Source: JANXXV01 sp038230275
GTDB lineage: Bacteria > Acidobacteriota > Terriglobia > Bryobacterales > Bryobacteraceae
Direction: 5' to 3'
Assembly (NCBI GenBank): GCA_038230275.1
Contig: JBBRNO010000002.1
Span: forward strand, 51,260 to 115,259
Length of the DNA: 64,000 bases
Below, piece after piece: positions 17,917 to 27,161 of this stretch; the stretch's first letter is position 1; each line of letters starts with the position of its first letter. Under the pieces are notes generated by a model, which saw nothing but the letters and a program-made list of their open reading frames with translations, did not search any database and was not told the DNA's origin. The translations under genes were made by a program, and so were the position numbers.

Positions 17917-20900
17917 ATGGCGGTGGTGAAAATGCCAGGTACGGAAGCGGTCGCCGTTGTTGGGATGTCCGGGCGATTCCCCGGGGCGGCCGGCGTGGAA
18001 GAGTTCTGGCGCAATATTCAGAATGGTGTCGAGTCGATTACTCACCTCGCAGTCGACGAACTGGAAGTATCCAATCCGGCTGCCGCTGTTGTGCAACCCG
18101 GCTACGTCAGCGCCAGGGGCATACTTCCGGACGTGGATCTGTTCGACGCCGCGTTTTTCGGGATGGCTCCGAAGGAAGCGGAAATCACCGATCCGCAGCA
18201 TCGTCTATTTCTCGAATGCTGTTGGGAAGCCTTCGAAAACGCCGGCTACGATCCGCTAACCTACCCCAAGACGGCCGCGGTCTTCGCCGGATGCAGCAGT
18301 AGCACCTATTTTCTTCAGCAAATTTGCACTACCCGCGATTTCATTCGCAAGTATACGGCGGCCTATCAGACCGGGAACTACAGTCTGGCTGCCGGCAACA
18401 GCCCCGATTTTCTGGCCACCAGGATCTCCTCCACACTCAACTTGAAGGGGCCTAGCTACGCCATCAGTTGCGGGCACTCCACCTCGCTGGTAGCAATTTC
18501 GCAGGCTTGCCAAAGTTTGCTCACCCATCAGTGCGATGCCGCGCTGGCGGGAGGTGTCTCCATTACGTTTCCGCAAAAGCGCGGGTACTTGTACGTGCCG
18601 GGCGTGTTATCTCCGGATGGCCACTGCAGAGCGTTCGATGCCGCGGCGGAAGGCACCGTTTTCAGTTCGGGTGCCGCCGTCGTACTCTTGAAGCGGCTTT
18701 CCGAGGCGATTCACGATGGCGATCAGATCTACGCCGTGATTCGCGGATCGGCAGTTAACAACGACGGTTCGGCGAAGGACGATTTCACCGCGCCGGGCGT
18801 CGAAGGACAAGCAGCCGTAATCGCGCTGGCGCTGGCTGCGGCCGGTGTTAGAGCGGAAACCATCAATTACATTGAAGCGCACGGATCGGGCACACCGTTG
18901 GGCGATCCAATGGAAGTAGCCGCACTGAAGAAAGTGTTCCGGCGCAGCATGGAAAACCGCGACCTCTGTTCTCTGGGCACAGCCAAGGCCAATGTAGGAC
19001 ACCTGGATGAAGCATCCGGTGCGGCCGGGTTGATCAAAGCATGTTTGATGCTGCGGGATAAGAAAATGCCGCCGCTACTGCATTTCAAGAGTCCAAATCC
19101 AGCAATGGATCTGGAAAACAGCCCGTTCTACGTGAACACCGGACTTACGGATTGGCCACGCAGCCACACACCGCGGCGGGCAGGCGTCAGCGCTTTTGGA
19201 GAAGGGGGCACCAATGCGCACGTCGTGTTGGAGGAAGCTCCGGCGCTGGCGGCCGCGGAACCGGCAAGGTCCAGCCATCTGGTGATGCTTTCGGCGAAGT
19301 CGGAGCAGGCGCTGGAGCGTGCCACCGGCAATCTGGTGCAGTTCCTTTCCGCAACGTCCGCCAGTCTTGCGGACACGGCCTACACCCTGCAGATTGGCAG
19401 GCACGCGTTTGAACACCGGCGCGTCACCGTCTGCCGCGATCCAGCCGATGCCATTGACGCCCTCTCCACTAAAGAATCCTCGCGGGTATTGACGGGAACG
19501 GCGGCGGCTTCCGCCCCATCGATCGCGTTTCTATTTCCGGGCCAGGGCTCTCAGCAGGTGCAAATGGGCTATGAGCTTTACCGCACCGAAGCGCGTTTCC
19601 GCGAAGAGATGGACCGCTGTTCGGAAATTCTTCGACCGCATCTGGACCTGCACTTGACCGATATTCTCTACCCCCTGGAATCGTACAAAGGGAGAGCGTC
19701 GCAGCAGCTGAATCAGACCATACTGGCGCAACCGTCCATTTTTGCGCTGGAGTATTCGCTGGCGCGGCTGTGGATGCAATGGGGCATGACGCCGGCGAGC
19801 ATGATTGGCCACGGCACGGGAGAATATGTAGCTGCCTGCCTGGCCGGAGTAATTTCGCTGGAAGATGCGTTGATGTTGACGGCGGCGCGCGGACGGCTTA
19901 TGCAGCAGCTTCCGGGCGGAGAGATGCTGTCGGTATGGCTGGCGGCCCATGCGCTTGTGCCCCGCTTGCATGGAGCGCTGTCCATCGCGGCGATCAATGG
20001 ACCCAACAACTGTATTGCGTCCGGCCCAAGCGAGGCGATCCGGCAGCTGGTTGAAGAACTCACCAGTAGCGGCGCCATCTGCCATCCTCTAACCACGTCC
20101 CATGCGTTTCACTCCGCCATGATGGACCCGGTTATTGAGCCTTTCGTTGAGATCGTCAGCAGGGTGAAGCTATCCGCGCCAGCCATTCCGTACATTTCCG
20201 GAGTAAGCGGCGACTGGATCACCGCGGCGGAAGCGACCGATCCAGCATACTGGGGACAACAGTTAAGGCAGCCCGTGTTGTTTGCCGCGGGAATTCAGAA
20301 TTTGGCCAGGGAAGGCGTGCACGCCGCGATTGAGGTTGGATGCGGCAGCTCGCTCACGAACCTGACTCGCCGAAACCTGGGAAGCACCCCGGGCAACAGC
20401 GGGGAGCACCTGGTTCTCGCCTCGCTGCCGGGTTCCGAGAGTGGCGGCTCCGATACAGCCGGAATGCTGGAGGCGCTAGGCCGCCTATGGTTGGCGGGCA
20501 GCCAGCCGGATTGGGTTGGCGTGTATTCATCCGAACGGCGCCGGCGTGTACACCTGCCTACCTATCCGTTCGAACGCAAGCGGCACTGGATTGAGAATGT
20601 GGAAGCGGACCTGGAACGTGTGGATGCCGGTTTGGTAAGCGTGGAAACGGCAGAACCGAAAGCGGATTTCGAAATAATACACAATGAGCAGATGGGAGAC
20701 GACGAAATGACACCGGAAAATTCTTTGGATACCGACTCCAAACGAAGAGCACGTATCCAGTGTGCAGTGGCGGAAACATTGGAGGAGGTGTCGGGAATCA
20801 ACCCCGCTGGTTCCAATGCAGCCTCCAAGTTCTTGGCGATGGGATTCGACGTCTTATCCCTGACACAAGCGGCGCAAAGCATCTGGTCGAAGTTCGGAGT

Positions 20901-23900
20901 GAAAGTCAGCCTCGGGCAGCTTCTGGATCAACAATCCACTCTTTCGGCGCTGACGGATTATCTGGGCCGCGAAATGTCCCCGGACAAGTTCGCCGAGGCT
21001 GCGGTTCCACGAGTGCAAACCGCTGTTTCCGAGGCGGCCTCGCCGCAGGTTCCGGTGCCCGGAACGCTTGCCTCCATCCTTTCCGATCAGTTGCACGCGA
21101 TGACGCAGTTGATCAACCGGCAGCTGGAAGTCTTGCAGCAGGCGGGCGCGATGCCTTCCCCGGCGGCTCCGGTGGCTCCAGCGGCTCCAGTCGACGCGGC
21201 GGTTGCTCCCAGCGTCTCCCCTGTTGCAGCGGCACCGCCAGCAGCGGTCCCGGAAGAGAAACACGAACCGGAACAGCGGCACGAACCGGAGCAGATCGCC
21301 GCGGTCGCGCCGGTGCACTCCGACGGCGAGATTGGTCTTACTCCCGAACAGGACGCTTACCTCGCCCAGTTCACACAGCGCTATATTTCACGAACCAGTA
21401 AATCGAAGGAACTGACGCAGCAGTATCGTGCGAAGCTCGCCGATCCGCGGGCTGCCGCCGGATTCCGCACGCAGTGGAAAGAGCTGATATATCCCATCGT
21501 CACCGGGCATTCCCGGGGCTCGCGTCTGTGGGATCTGAATGGCAACGAATACATTGACGTCGTGAATGGCTTCGGCCCGACGGTTTTCGGTCATGCACCA
21601 GACTTTGTCGTGAACGCCGTGCGTTCGCAGCTCGATCGTGGATTTGAGATTGGCACGCAGTCGCCCATCGCGGGCAAAGTAGCCTCCATGCTGTGCGACA
21701 TGACAGGCATGGAGCGGGCCACGTTTTGCAATACCGGATCGGAAGCGGTGATGGCTGCTATTCGAGTGGCGCGCTGCGTTACGGGCCGTTCCAGAATCGT
21801 AATGTTCTCCGGCGCCTACCATGGCATATTTGACGAAGTTCTAACTAGAGGGATACAGAAGCCGGACGGTCCGCGCACTGTTCCCATCGCCTCCGGCATT
21901 CCCGCACAAAATCTGCAAAACATGACAGTGCTGGAATATGCCTCGGCTGCTTCCTTGCAATGGATTGAGGAACACGCGCAGGAACTGGCGGGCATCCTGG
22001 TGGAGCCGGTGCAAAGCCACCATCCGGACCTTCAGCCAAAAGAGTTTCTACAGGAACTGCGGCGCATTACGAAGGATTCCGGTTCGGCGCTCATCTTTGA
22101 TGAAGGCACCACCGGGTTCCGCGTGCATCCGGGTGGAGTGCAAGCGCTCTTTGACATTCGCGCCGACATGGCGACGTATGGGAAAGTGCTGGGCGGCGGA
22201 TTGCCGATTGGCGTGCTGGCAGGGAGTGCACAGTTTCTGGATGCCCTGGATGGCGGCAACTGGAGCTTCGGCGACGATTCTTCTCCGGATCGTGGCGTTA
22301 CGTTTACCGGCGGCACCTTCATTCGCCATCCATTAGCCCTTGCGGCCGCCGAAGCCGTATTAGATCATTTGCAGGAACAAGGCCCGGCGCTGCAGGAACG
22401 GCTAAATGCGAAGACGGGCCGGCTTGTGGCGGAACTGAACTCTTGTTTTGCGGAGGCCGGACTGCCCTCGCATGTGGAATCTTTCGGAAGCATCTTCTTC
22501 TTCAGTTTCCCCCCGGAGGAGCGGTTCGCCTCGCTGCTGTTTTTCCATCTGCGCGCGAACGGCGTTTACATTCTGGAAGGCTACCCCTGCTTCCTAACCA
22601 GTGCTCACACCGAAGGTGATGTAAAAAATATCGCCGAGATCTTCCGCCGCAGTGTGCAGGAAATGAAGGACGGCGGCTTGCTGGCGCCACCTCCGGAAAA
22701 GGTTCCCGTTCCGGAGGCGCCTTTGGTGGACACCGTCTTGCAGGCACCCTTGACGGAAGTGCAAAGTGAGATCTCGCGCGCCGCTCACGGTGGAGGAAAC
22801 TCCAACATCGCCTTCAACGAATCCTGCAGCACGCACCTGCAGGGCGATCTGGACATCCCGGCCTTACGGGATGCAGTCGCCGAAGTTGTGGCGCGCCATG
22901 AAGCGCTGCGCGCCGCCCTTGAGGCTGGTAGTGAATCGTTGCGCATCGTCCCTGCCCTAGATCTCGCGTTCCCAATTGTCGATCTGTCAGGGCTGGAGCC
23001 GGACGAACGCGCCAACGCCTACGAAGAATTGGTGATGGAGGATTCCAGGACGCCATTCGATCTTGCCACCGGCCCGCTTGTACGTACATTGCTGGTACGG
23101 CTTCAGCCGGACGACCACATCTTCGTCTTTTCCACCCATCGAATTGTTTGCGACAACTGGTCGGCAAACATGGTTTTGGCCGAGATCTCGAAGCTTTATT
23201 CAGCGAAACATCAAGGCACGGATTGCCAGTTGCCTGAAGTTCAGCCATTCAGTGAATATGCCCTCGCTGAACGAGCGCGGGCCGGGACCGCGGACGCCCA
23301 GAGGACCGAGGCCTACTGGCTGGAAGAGTTCAACGAGATTCCCGCGCCTTTGGACCTGCCGTCCGATCGTCCGCGGCCGGCCGTTCCCTCCTACCAGATA
23401 GCCACTTGCCGGGCGACGATTTGCGCTGAAAATGCACACCAGATCGAATGCCTGGGACTCTCCCAGGGGTGCACGCTCTTCGTCACCCTGGTGAGTGGAC
23501 TGCACGCCGTGCTGCAGCGGTTGGCGGGGCGCAATGTCACCGTAATCGGAATTCCGGCGGCAGCGCAATCGGCGATCGAAGCCGTCAATATGGTTGGCCG
23601 CACCGTCGACTTTCTCCCGCTCCTGGCACGGACCAACGAAGCCACCACGGTGGCGGAGTTTCTAAATCAAACCAAGCGAACGTTGGTGGACGCCTGCGAC
23701 CATCAAAACTATGCGTACGATACGCTGGTGCGCAAACTCGGCTTGCCGCAAGACCAGGGCCGCCAGCCGCTGATGGGATTCCAATTCAATCTGGAACACG
23801 CCGGCGAAGGCTTGTCCTTTGCCGGGCTGGAATCCATAGTAACCACCAACCCCAAGAGCGCCGCGCTGTTCGACCTGTTTCTGCGAGTGACGGCGGTGAG

Positions 23901-25923
23901 CGACGGACTGGTTCTGGATTGCGACTACAGCACAGACCTTTTTGACGAATCCACCATTCGGCGGTGGCTGAGACACTTTGAAACATTTCTGGTAAATGCC
24001 GCGGCCGATCCCACGGAATCGGTACAACGCGTCCCGCTGATGAAGCCCGAAGAGACGGCGGCGGTACTTTCGGGATGGAACCGGACCGCGCAGGATTATC
24101 CGGCCGTGCGCTGCCTTCACGAATCGTTTGAAGAGCAATCCGCTATCAACCCAAGCGCGATCGCCATCGTTCTTGAAGACCGCCCGCTGACGTATGGCGA
24201 ACTAAACAGCAAAGCCAATCAACTCGCGCGCTATCTGCGGAAACAGGGCGTAGGCCCGGAAACCGCGGTCTGTATTTGCGTGGAGCGTCCGCTTGGATTG
24301 TTGGTTGGCATGCTAGGTATTCTGAAAGCCGGCGGCGGATATGTTCCGCTGGATCCTGACGCGCCCGCGGAACGTTTGCGAGCTTTGCTGCAGGAGTCGC
24401 GGAGCGGCTTTGTTGTCACCGAGCTTGCTTTGTTGAACTACTTCCCCGCTACCGAAGCAAAGAGCATCTGCATTGATACGGACTGGCCGCTAATTTCGCG
24501 AGAGAACGACCAGAACCCCGCCGCGGCCGCTTCGCTGGACGGTTTGTGCTGCGTGATTTATACACCTGATTCCAGTGGTAAACCGAAGGGAGCGGTCCTG
24601 ACGCACCGCAACTTGGCTCGCCTGTTTGCGGCAACCGATGAAAAATTCGGTTTCGAACCGTCCGACGTCTGGGCGCAGTCTAACCCCTACGCATCCTCCT
24701 TTGCCGTTTGGGAGGTTTGGGGCTGTCTTCTCTACGGCGGCCGTCTGATCATCGTTCCTCCGGCCACCGCCGCGTCCGCGCAGGAGTTTCGCCGCTTGTT
24801 GCAATCGGAATGTGTTACGGTGCTGAATCAAACCCCATCCGCCTTCCACAGCCTTATGGAAGCGGATGCGCAAATTCCGGCCGGCAATCGTCTGCCGCTT
24901 CGGTTGGTAATTCTGAGCGGCGAAACTCTTCCTTTCGCCAATCTCAAACCGTGGTTCGATCACAATGGCGACAATCATGCGGAGGTGATCAACATGTACG
25001 GCGTTACCGAAGCATCGGTATTCGCCTCCTGCCGCCGCGTGCGAGCGGCGGACGCCGCCGGTGGATCGGCCAGCCTGATTGGCCAGCCCCTTCCGGACGT
25101 GGATCTGTATATTCTCGACCGGAATTTGAACCCTATTCCTATCGGTGTGGAGGGTGAGCTGTGCATAGGCGGAGCAGGAGTTGCGCGCGGTTATTTGAAT
25201 CGTGAGGATCTTACGGGGGAGCGGTTTGTCCGGGACCCTTATACTGACAAGCCGAACGGAAGGTTCTATCGCACCGGCGATCTGGCGCGAATGCTTCCGG
25301 GCGGCGAGATTGAATACCTGGGAAGATTCGACGGGCAAGTAAAGCTTCGCGGGGTTCGAGTGGAACCGGGAGAAATCGAGCGGGCCCTGTGTCAACATCC
25401 CGGCGTACTGAAAGCCGCGGTAATCGTTCGTGAAGACGCACCGGGAGACAAACGCCTGACGGCGTATGTGGTTCCGGCTGAGCCATCGATTGCCGCGCAC
25501 GATCTTCGCGCGTACCTGTCCGAAATTCTGCCTGAACTGATGATTCCCGGCGCGTTCGTAATGCTGCAACAGCTACCGTTAACCCCAGATGGGGGAACGG
25601 ATCGAGCTGCGCTGCCGGTGCCGGACTACACACAGCGTAGCGGGCGTGAATACGTAGAACCGCGGACCGCCGATGAGAAGACTCTGGCGCAGATCTGGGC
25701 CGAAGTGCTGTGGCTGGAACAGGTGGGCGTGGAAGATGACATCTTCGAACTGGGCGCGGACTCGCATCATCTCTCGCAAATCAGCGCCCGGGCGAGAACC
25801 GCGGGCATCCAAATCACGCCGAAGCAACTGCTGATGCAGCGAACCATTTCAGCGGTGGTGTTAACGGTTGCTGCCGCTCAGGTGGAAACTCCGCGATTCC
25901 GTGTGATGGATATGGCTTCCTAG
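17917..25923 (+). CDS. PKS-aminotransferase-NRPS megasynthase with substituted active sites
   Basis: 2668 aa, uninterrupted. Domain order: ketosynthase (about 10-430), acyltransferase (530-850), ACP (940-1020), class III PLP aminotransferase (1150-1565), condensation (1610-2030), adenylation (2060-2560), PCP (2580-2650). There is no reductive domain and no thioesterase. The layout is that of iturin/mycosubtilin-type synthetases, where a beta-keto acyl-ACP is aminated and passed to an NRPS module. Key residues are altered. KS nucleophile Cys is His187 (SCGHSTSL), with His322 and His362 kept. AT GHSxG is GHGTG (Gly633). ACP DSL is DVL (Val979). Condensation HHxxxDG is HRIVCDN (Arg1742). Adenylation P-loop is YTPDSSGKPKG, the A4 Asp is Ser2261 and the A10 Lys is Gly2560. 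Intact are aminotransferase Lys1423 (ATYGKVLGGG) and PCP Ser2616 (GADSHHL). Domain calls are secure; whether the protein has any synthase activity is doubtful. Confidence 0.9.
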   Translation: MAVVKMPGTEAVAVVGMSGRFPGAAGVEEFWRNIQNGVESITHLAVDELEVSNPAAAVVQPGYVSARGILPDVDLFDAAFFGMAPKEAEITDPQHRLFLECCWEAFENAGYDPLTYPKTAAVFAGCSSSTYFLQQICTTRDFIRKYTAAYQTGNYSLAAGNSPDFLATRISSTLNLKGPSYAISCGHSTSLVAISQACQSLLTHQCDAALAGGVSITFPQKRGYLYVPGVLSPDGHCRAFDAAAEGTVFSSGAAVVLLKRLSEAIHDGDQIYAVIRGSAVNNDGSAKDDFTAPGVEGQAAVIALALAAAGVRAETINYIEAHGSGTPLGDPMEVAALKKVFRRSMENRDLCSLGTAKANVGHLDEASGAAGLIKACLMLRDKKMPPLLHFKSPNPAMDLENSPFYVNTGLTDWPRSHTPRRAGVSAFGEGGTNAHVVLEEAPALAAAEPARSSHLVMLSAKSEQALERATGNLVQFLSATSASLADTAYTLQIGRHAFEHRRVTVCRDPADAIDALSTKESSRVLTGTAAASAPSIAFLFPGQGSQQVQMGYELYRTEARFREEMDRCSEILRPHLDLHLTDILYPLESYKGRASQQLNQTILAQPSIFALEYSLARLWMQWGMTPASMIGHGTGEYVAACLAGVISLEDALMLTAARGRLMQQLPGGEMLSVWLAAHALVPRLHGALSIAAINGPNNCIASGPSEAIRQLVEELTSSGAICHPLTTSHAFHSAMMDPVIEPFVEIVSRVKLSAPAIPYISGVSGDWITAAEATDPAYWGQQLRQPVLFAAGIQNLAREGVHAAIEVGCGSSLTNLTRRNLGSTPGNSGEHLVLASLPGSESGGSDTAGMLEALGRLWLAGSQPDWVGVYSSERRRRVHLPTYPFERKRHWIENVEADLERVDAGLVSVETAEPKADFEIIHNEQMGDDEMTPENSLDTDSKRRARIQCAVAETLEEVSGINPAGSNAASKFLAMGFDVLSLTQAAQSIWSKFGVKVSLGQLLDQQSTLSALTDYLGREMSPDKFAEAAVPRVQTAVSEAASPQVPVPGTLASILSDQLHAMTQLINRQLEVLQQAGAMPSPAAPVAPAAPVDAAVAPSVSPVAAAPPAAVPEEKHEPEQRHEPEQIAAVAPVHSDGEIGLTPEQDAYLAQFTQRYISRTSKSKELTQQYRAKLADPRAAAGFRTQWKELIYPIVTGHSRGSRLWDLNGNEYIDVVNGFGPTVFGHAPDFVVNAVRSQLDRGFEIGTQSPIAGKVASMLCDMTGMERATFCNTGSEAVMAAIRVARCVTGRSRIVMFSGAYHGIFDEVLTRGIQKPDGPRTVPIASGIPAQNLQNMTVLEYASAASLQWIEEHAQELAGILVEPVQSHHPDLQPKEFLQELRRITKDSGSALIFDEGTTGFRVHPGGVQALFDIRADMATYGKVLGGGLPIGVLAGSAQFLDALDGGNWSFGDDSSPDRGVTFTGGTFIRHPLALAAAEAVLDHLQEQGPALQERLNAKTGRLVAELNSCFAEAGLPSHVESFGSIFFFSFPPEERFASLLFFHLRANGVYILEGYPCFLTSAHTEGDVKNIAEIFRRSVQEMKDGGLLAPPPEKVPVPEAPLVDTVLQAPLTEVQSEISRAAHGGGNSNIAFNESCSTHLQGDLDIPALRDAVAEVVARHEALRAALEAGSESLRIVPALDLAFPIVDLSGLEPDERANAYEELVMEDSRTPFDLATGPLVRTLLVRLQPDDHIFVFSTHRIVCDNWSANMVLAEISKLYSAKHQGTDCQLPEVQPFSEYALAERARAGTADAQRTEAYWLEEFNEIPAPLDLPSDRPRPAVPSYQIATCRATICAENAHQIECLGLSQGCTLFVTLVSGLHAVLQRLAGRNVTVIGIPAAAQSAIEAVNMVGRTVDFLPLLARTNEATTVAEFLNQTKRTLVDACDHQNYAYDTLVRKLGLPQDQGRQPLMGFQFNLEHAGEGLSFAGLESIVTTNPKSAALFDLFLRVTAVSDGLVLDCDYSTDLFDESTIRRWLRHFETFLVNAAADPTESVQRVPLMKPEETAAVLSGWNRTAQDYPAVRCLHESFEEQSAINPSAIAIVLEDRPLTYGELNSKANQLARYLRKQGVGPETAVCICVERPLGLLVGMLGILKAGGGYVPLDPDAPAERLRALLQESRSGFVVTELALLNYFPATEAKSICIDTDWPLISRENDQNPAAAASLDGLCCVIYTPDSSGKPKGAVLTHRNLARLFAATDEKFGFEPSDVWAQSNPYASSFAVWEVWGCLLYGGRLIIVPPATAASAQEFRRLLQSECVTVLNQTPSAFHSLMEADAQIPAGNRLPLRLVILSGETLPFANLKPWFDHNGDNHAEVINMYGVTEASVFASCRRVRAADAAGGSASLIGQPLPDVDLYILDRNLNPIPIGVEGELCIGGAGVARGYLNREDLTGERFVRDPYTDKPNGRFYRTGDLARMLPGGEIEYLGRFDGQVKLRGVRVEPGEIERALCQHPGVLKAAVIVREDAPGDKRLTAYVVPAEPSIAAHDLRAYLSEILPELMIPGAFVMLQQLPLTPDGGTDRAALPVPDYTQRSGREYVEPRTADEKTLAQIWAEVLWLEQVGVEDDIFELGADSHHLSQISARARTAGIQITPKQLLMQRTISAVVLTVAAAQVETPRFRVMDMAS

Positions 25924-25937
25924 TTGGAGCAAGACGC

Positions 25938-27161
25938 TCATCTCGTGCGATTCTGATTAAATCGGGCCGCAAGGCCGAGGTCCAGCACCGACTCCAGTTG
26001 GGGCTGCGCCATACGAAGGTAGAACATGCCAATGCCCGCAGTGCCAGTCATTAGTTGCGGCGGCTCAGGTTGCGAACCTGGAACCCCGCATGGCCAAGCT
26101 GCTTCCTGGTTATGGATACGATCGCGCCCGGCAGCGGCAACCCAAGCGGCGGCATCGGCGTACCTGGCGTCGTTCAGGCGGCGTGAGGCGGAGAGAAGAA
26201 TGTCGGCGTTGCCGCACGCACCATGGCAGAGGCTGTAGTTGCCGTACGAAGGGTGCGATAGCCGCTCGATCGATTCCATGGTATTGTCCAGTGCCGCCAC
26301 GAGGTGTGGCGATGGCGCCTCCAAAGAAAGGTTCGCCAGCGCAATACCAGCCGCGCCGTGGCACCAGGCGCTCATGAACGTGGGTGGCACGACGGATCCA
26401 CCGATCCGGTAATCCGGCCAGTTCGATCGGCGGTCGTCAAAGCGGGATGTCTCATGAAGCAGGCCCGCTTGGACGGTTTCTCCAAACACTGCCAACGGGG
26501 CGAGAGCGGCTACAATGCCCGATACTCCATGGGCGAATCCTAGCAGGGGCGCGATCTCAGATTTCGGATCACCCGGCCACGCGACGCCGCTATCAATCCG
26601 TACGGAGCGGCGCACGATCTGGCGACCGAATGCGACGGATTTCGCGTTTAGCTCGGCAAGCTGGGCGGGCGTACCGAAACGATGCGGGGCTCTTTGACCC
26701 GAAACCCAAACGGCGGCTAAAATTCTTCCGGCCAAACCAGAGATGATATCGGCGCTTTCGCTGGAATTCAACGGAAGCGATAATAATAGGGACAGCGCCG
26801 TCGAATTCCAGCGATCGCTACCGAGCGCCAATCCCGCCGCCAGCAGTGCGTAGGCGATGCCCGTCGTACCTGAAAAAAGTCCCGAATCCGGGTCGTCGCC
26901 GTTCAGAGAGGCAAACTCGAGCGCGGCACGCGCGTGCCGCGCCTGAATTTTATCGCCGGTCGCACTTGCAAGATGAGCCAGGAAGAGGCCGATGCCAGAC
27001 GCTCCGTTATACAAGCTGGATCCCAGGTTCCTATAGACCCAAGTAGTACCCACCGGGAGCGGGCCGAACCAGCAACAACGGCCTTCACTCCAATGCGCGT
27101 CGCGGCACAACCTTGAGCCGATACGGTCTGCGACTGCCAACCACTGCGCATCAACACTCAT
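25938..27161 (-). CDS. LanC-like zinc cyclase
   Basis: Lanthionine cyclase of the LanC fold (407 aa): an alpha/alpha-barrel with recurring glycine motifs (LYNGASGIG, GLFSGTTGIAYAL, GFAHGVSGI, LMTGTAGIGMFY). The three zinc ligands are intact: C267 in AWCHG and C312-H313 in SLCHG. Such enzymes activate cysteine thiols to add to dehydrated Ser/Thr. The C-terminal LMTGTAG region resembles the cyclase half of LanM enzymes. It is the last gene of a coupled minus-strand cassette, its start overlapping the HopA1-like gene by 11 bp, and ends 14 bp from the convergent megasynthase. In this context it most likely forms lanthionine rings on the adjacent precursor peptide. Confidence 0.88.
   Translation of the reverse strand: MSVDAQWLAVADRIGSRLCRDAHWSEGRCCWFGPLPVGTTWVYRNLGSSLYNGASGIGLFLAHLASATGDKIQARHARAALEFASLNGDDPDSGLFSGTTGIAYALLAAGLALGSDRWNSTALSLLLSLPLNSSESADIISGLAGRILAAVWVSGQRAPHRFGTPAQLAELNAKSVAFGRQIVRRSVRIDSGVAWPGDPKSEIAPLLGFAHGVSGIVAALAPLAVFGETVQAGLLHETSRFDDRRSNWPDYRIGGSVVPPTFMSAWCHGAAGIALANLSLEAPSPHLVAALDNTMESIERLSHPSYGNYSLCHGACGNADILLSASRRLNDARYADAAAWVAAAGRDRIHNQEAAWPCGVPGSQPEPPQLMTGTAGIGMFYLRMAQPQLESVLDLGLAARFNQNRTR

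Noticed and set aside
18442..18489. Reading the altered KS as a KSQ-type loading domain
   Set aside because: KSQ requires Gln; this has His, and the associated AT and ACP lack their serines too.
24490..25569. 359-codon frame antisense to the adenylation domain
   Set aside because: Low-quality sequence opposite a clear NRPS domain.
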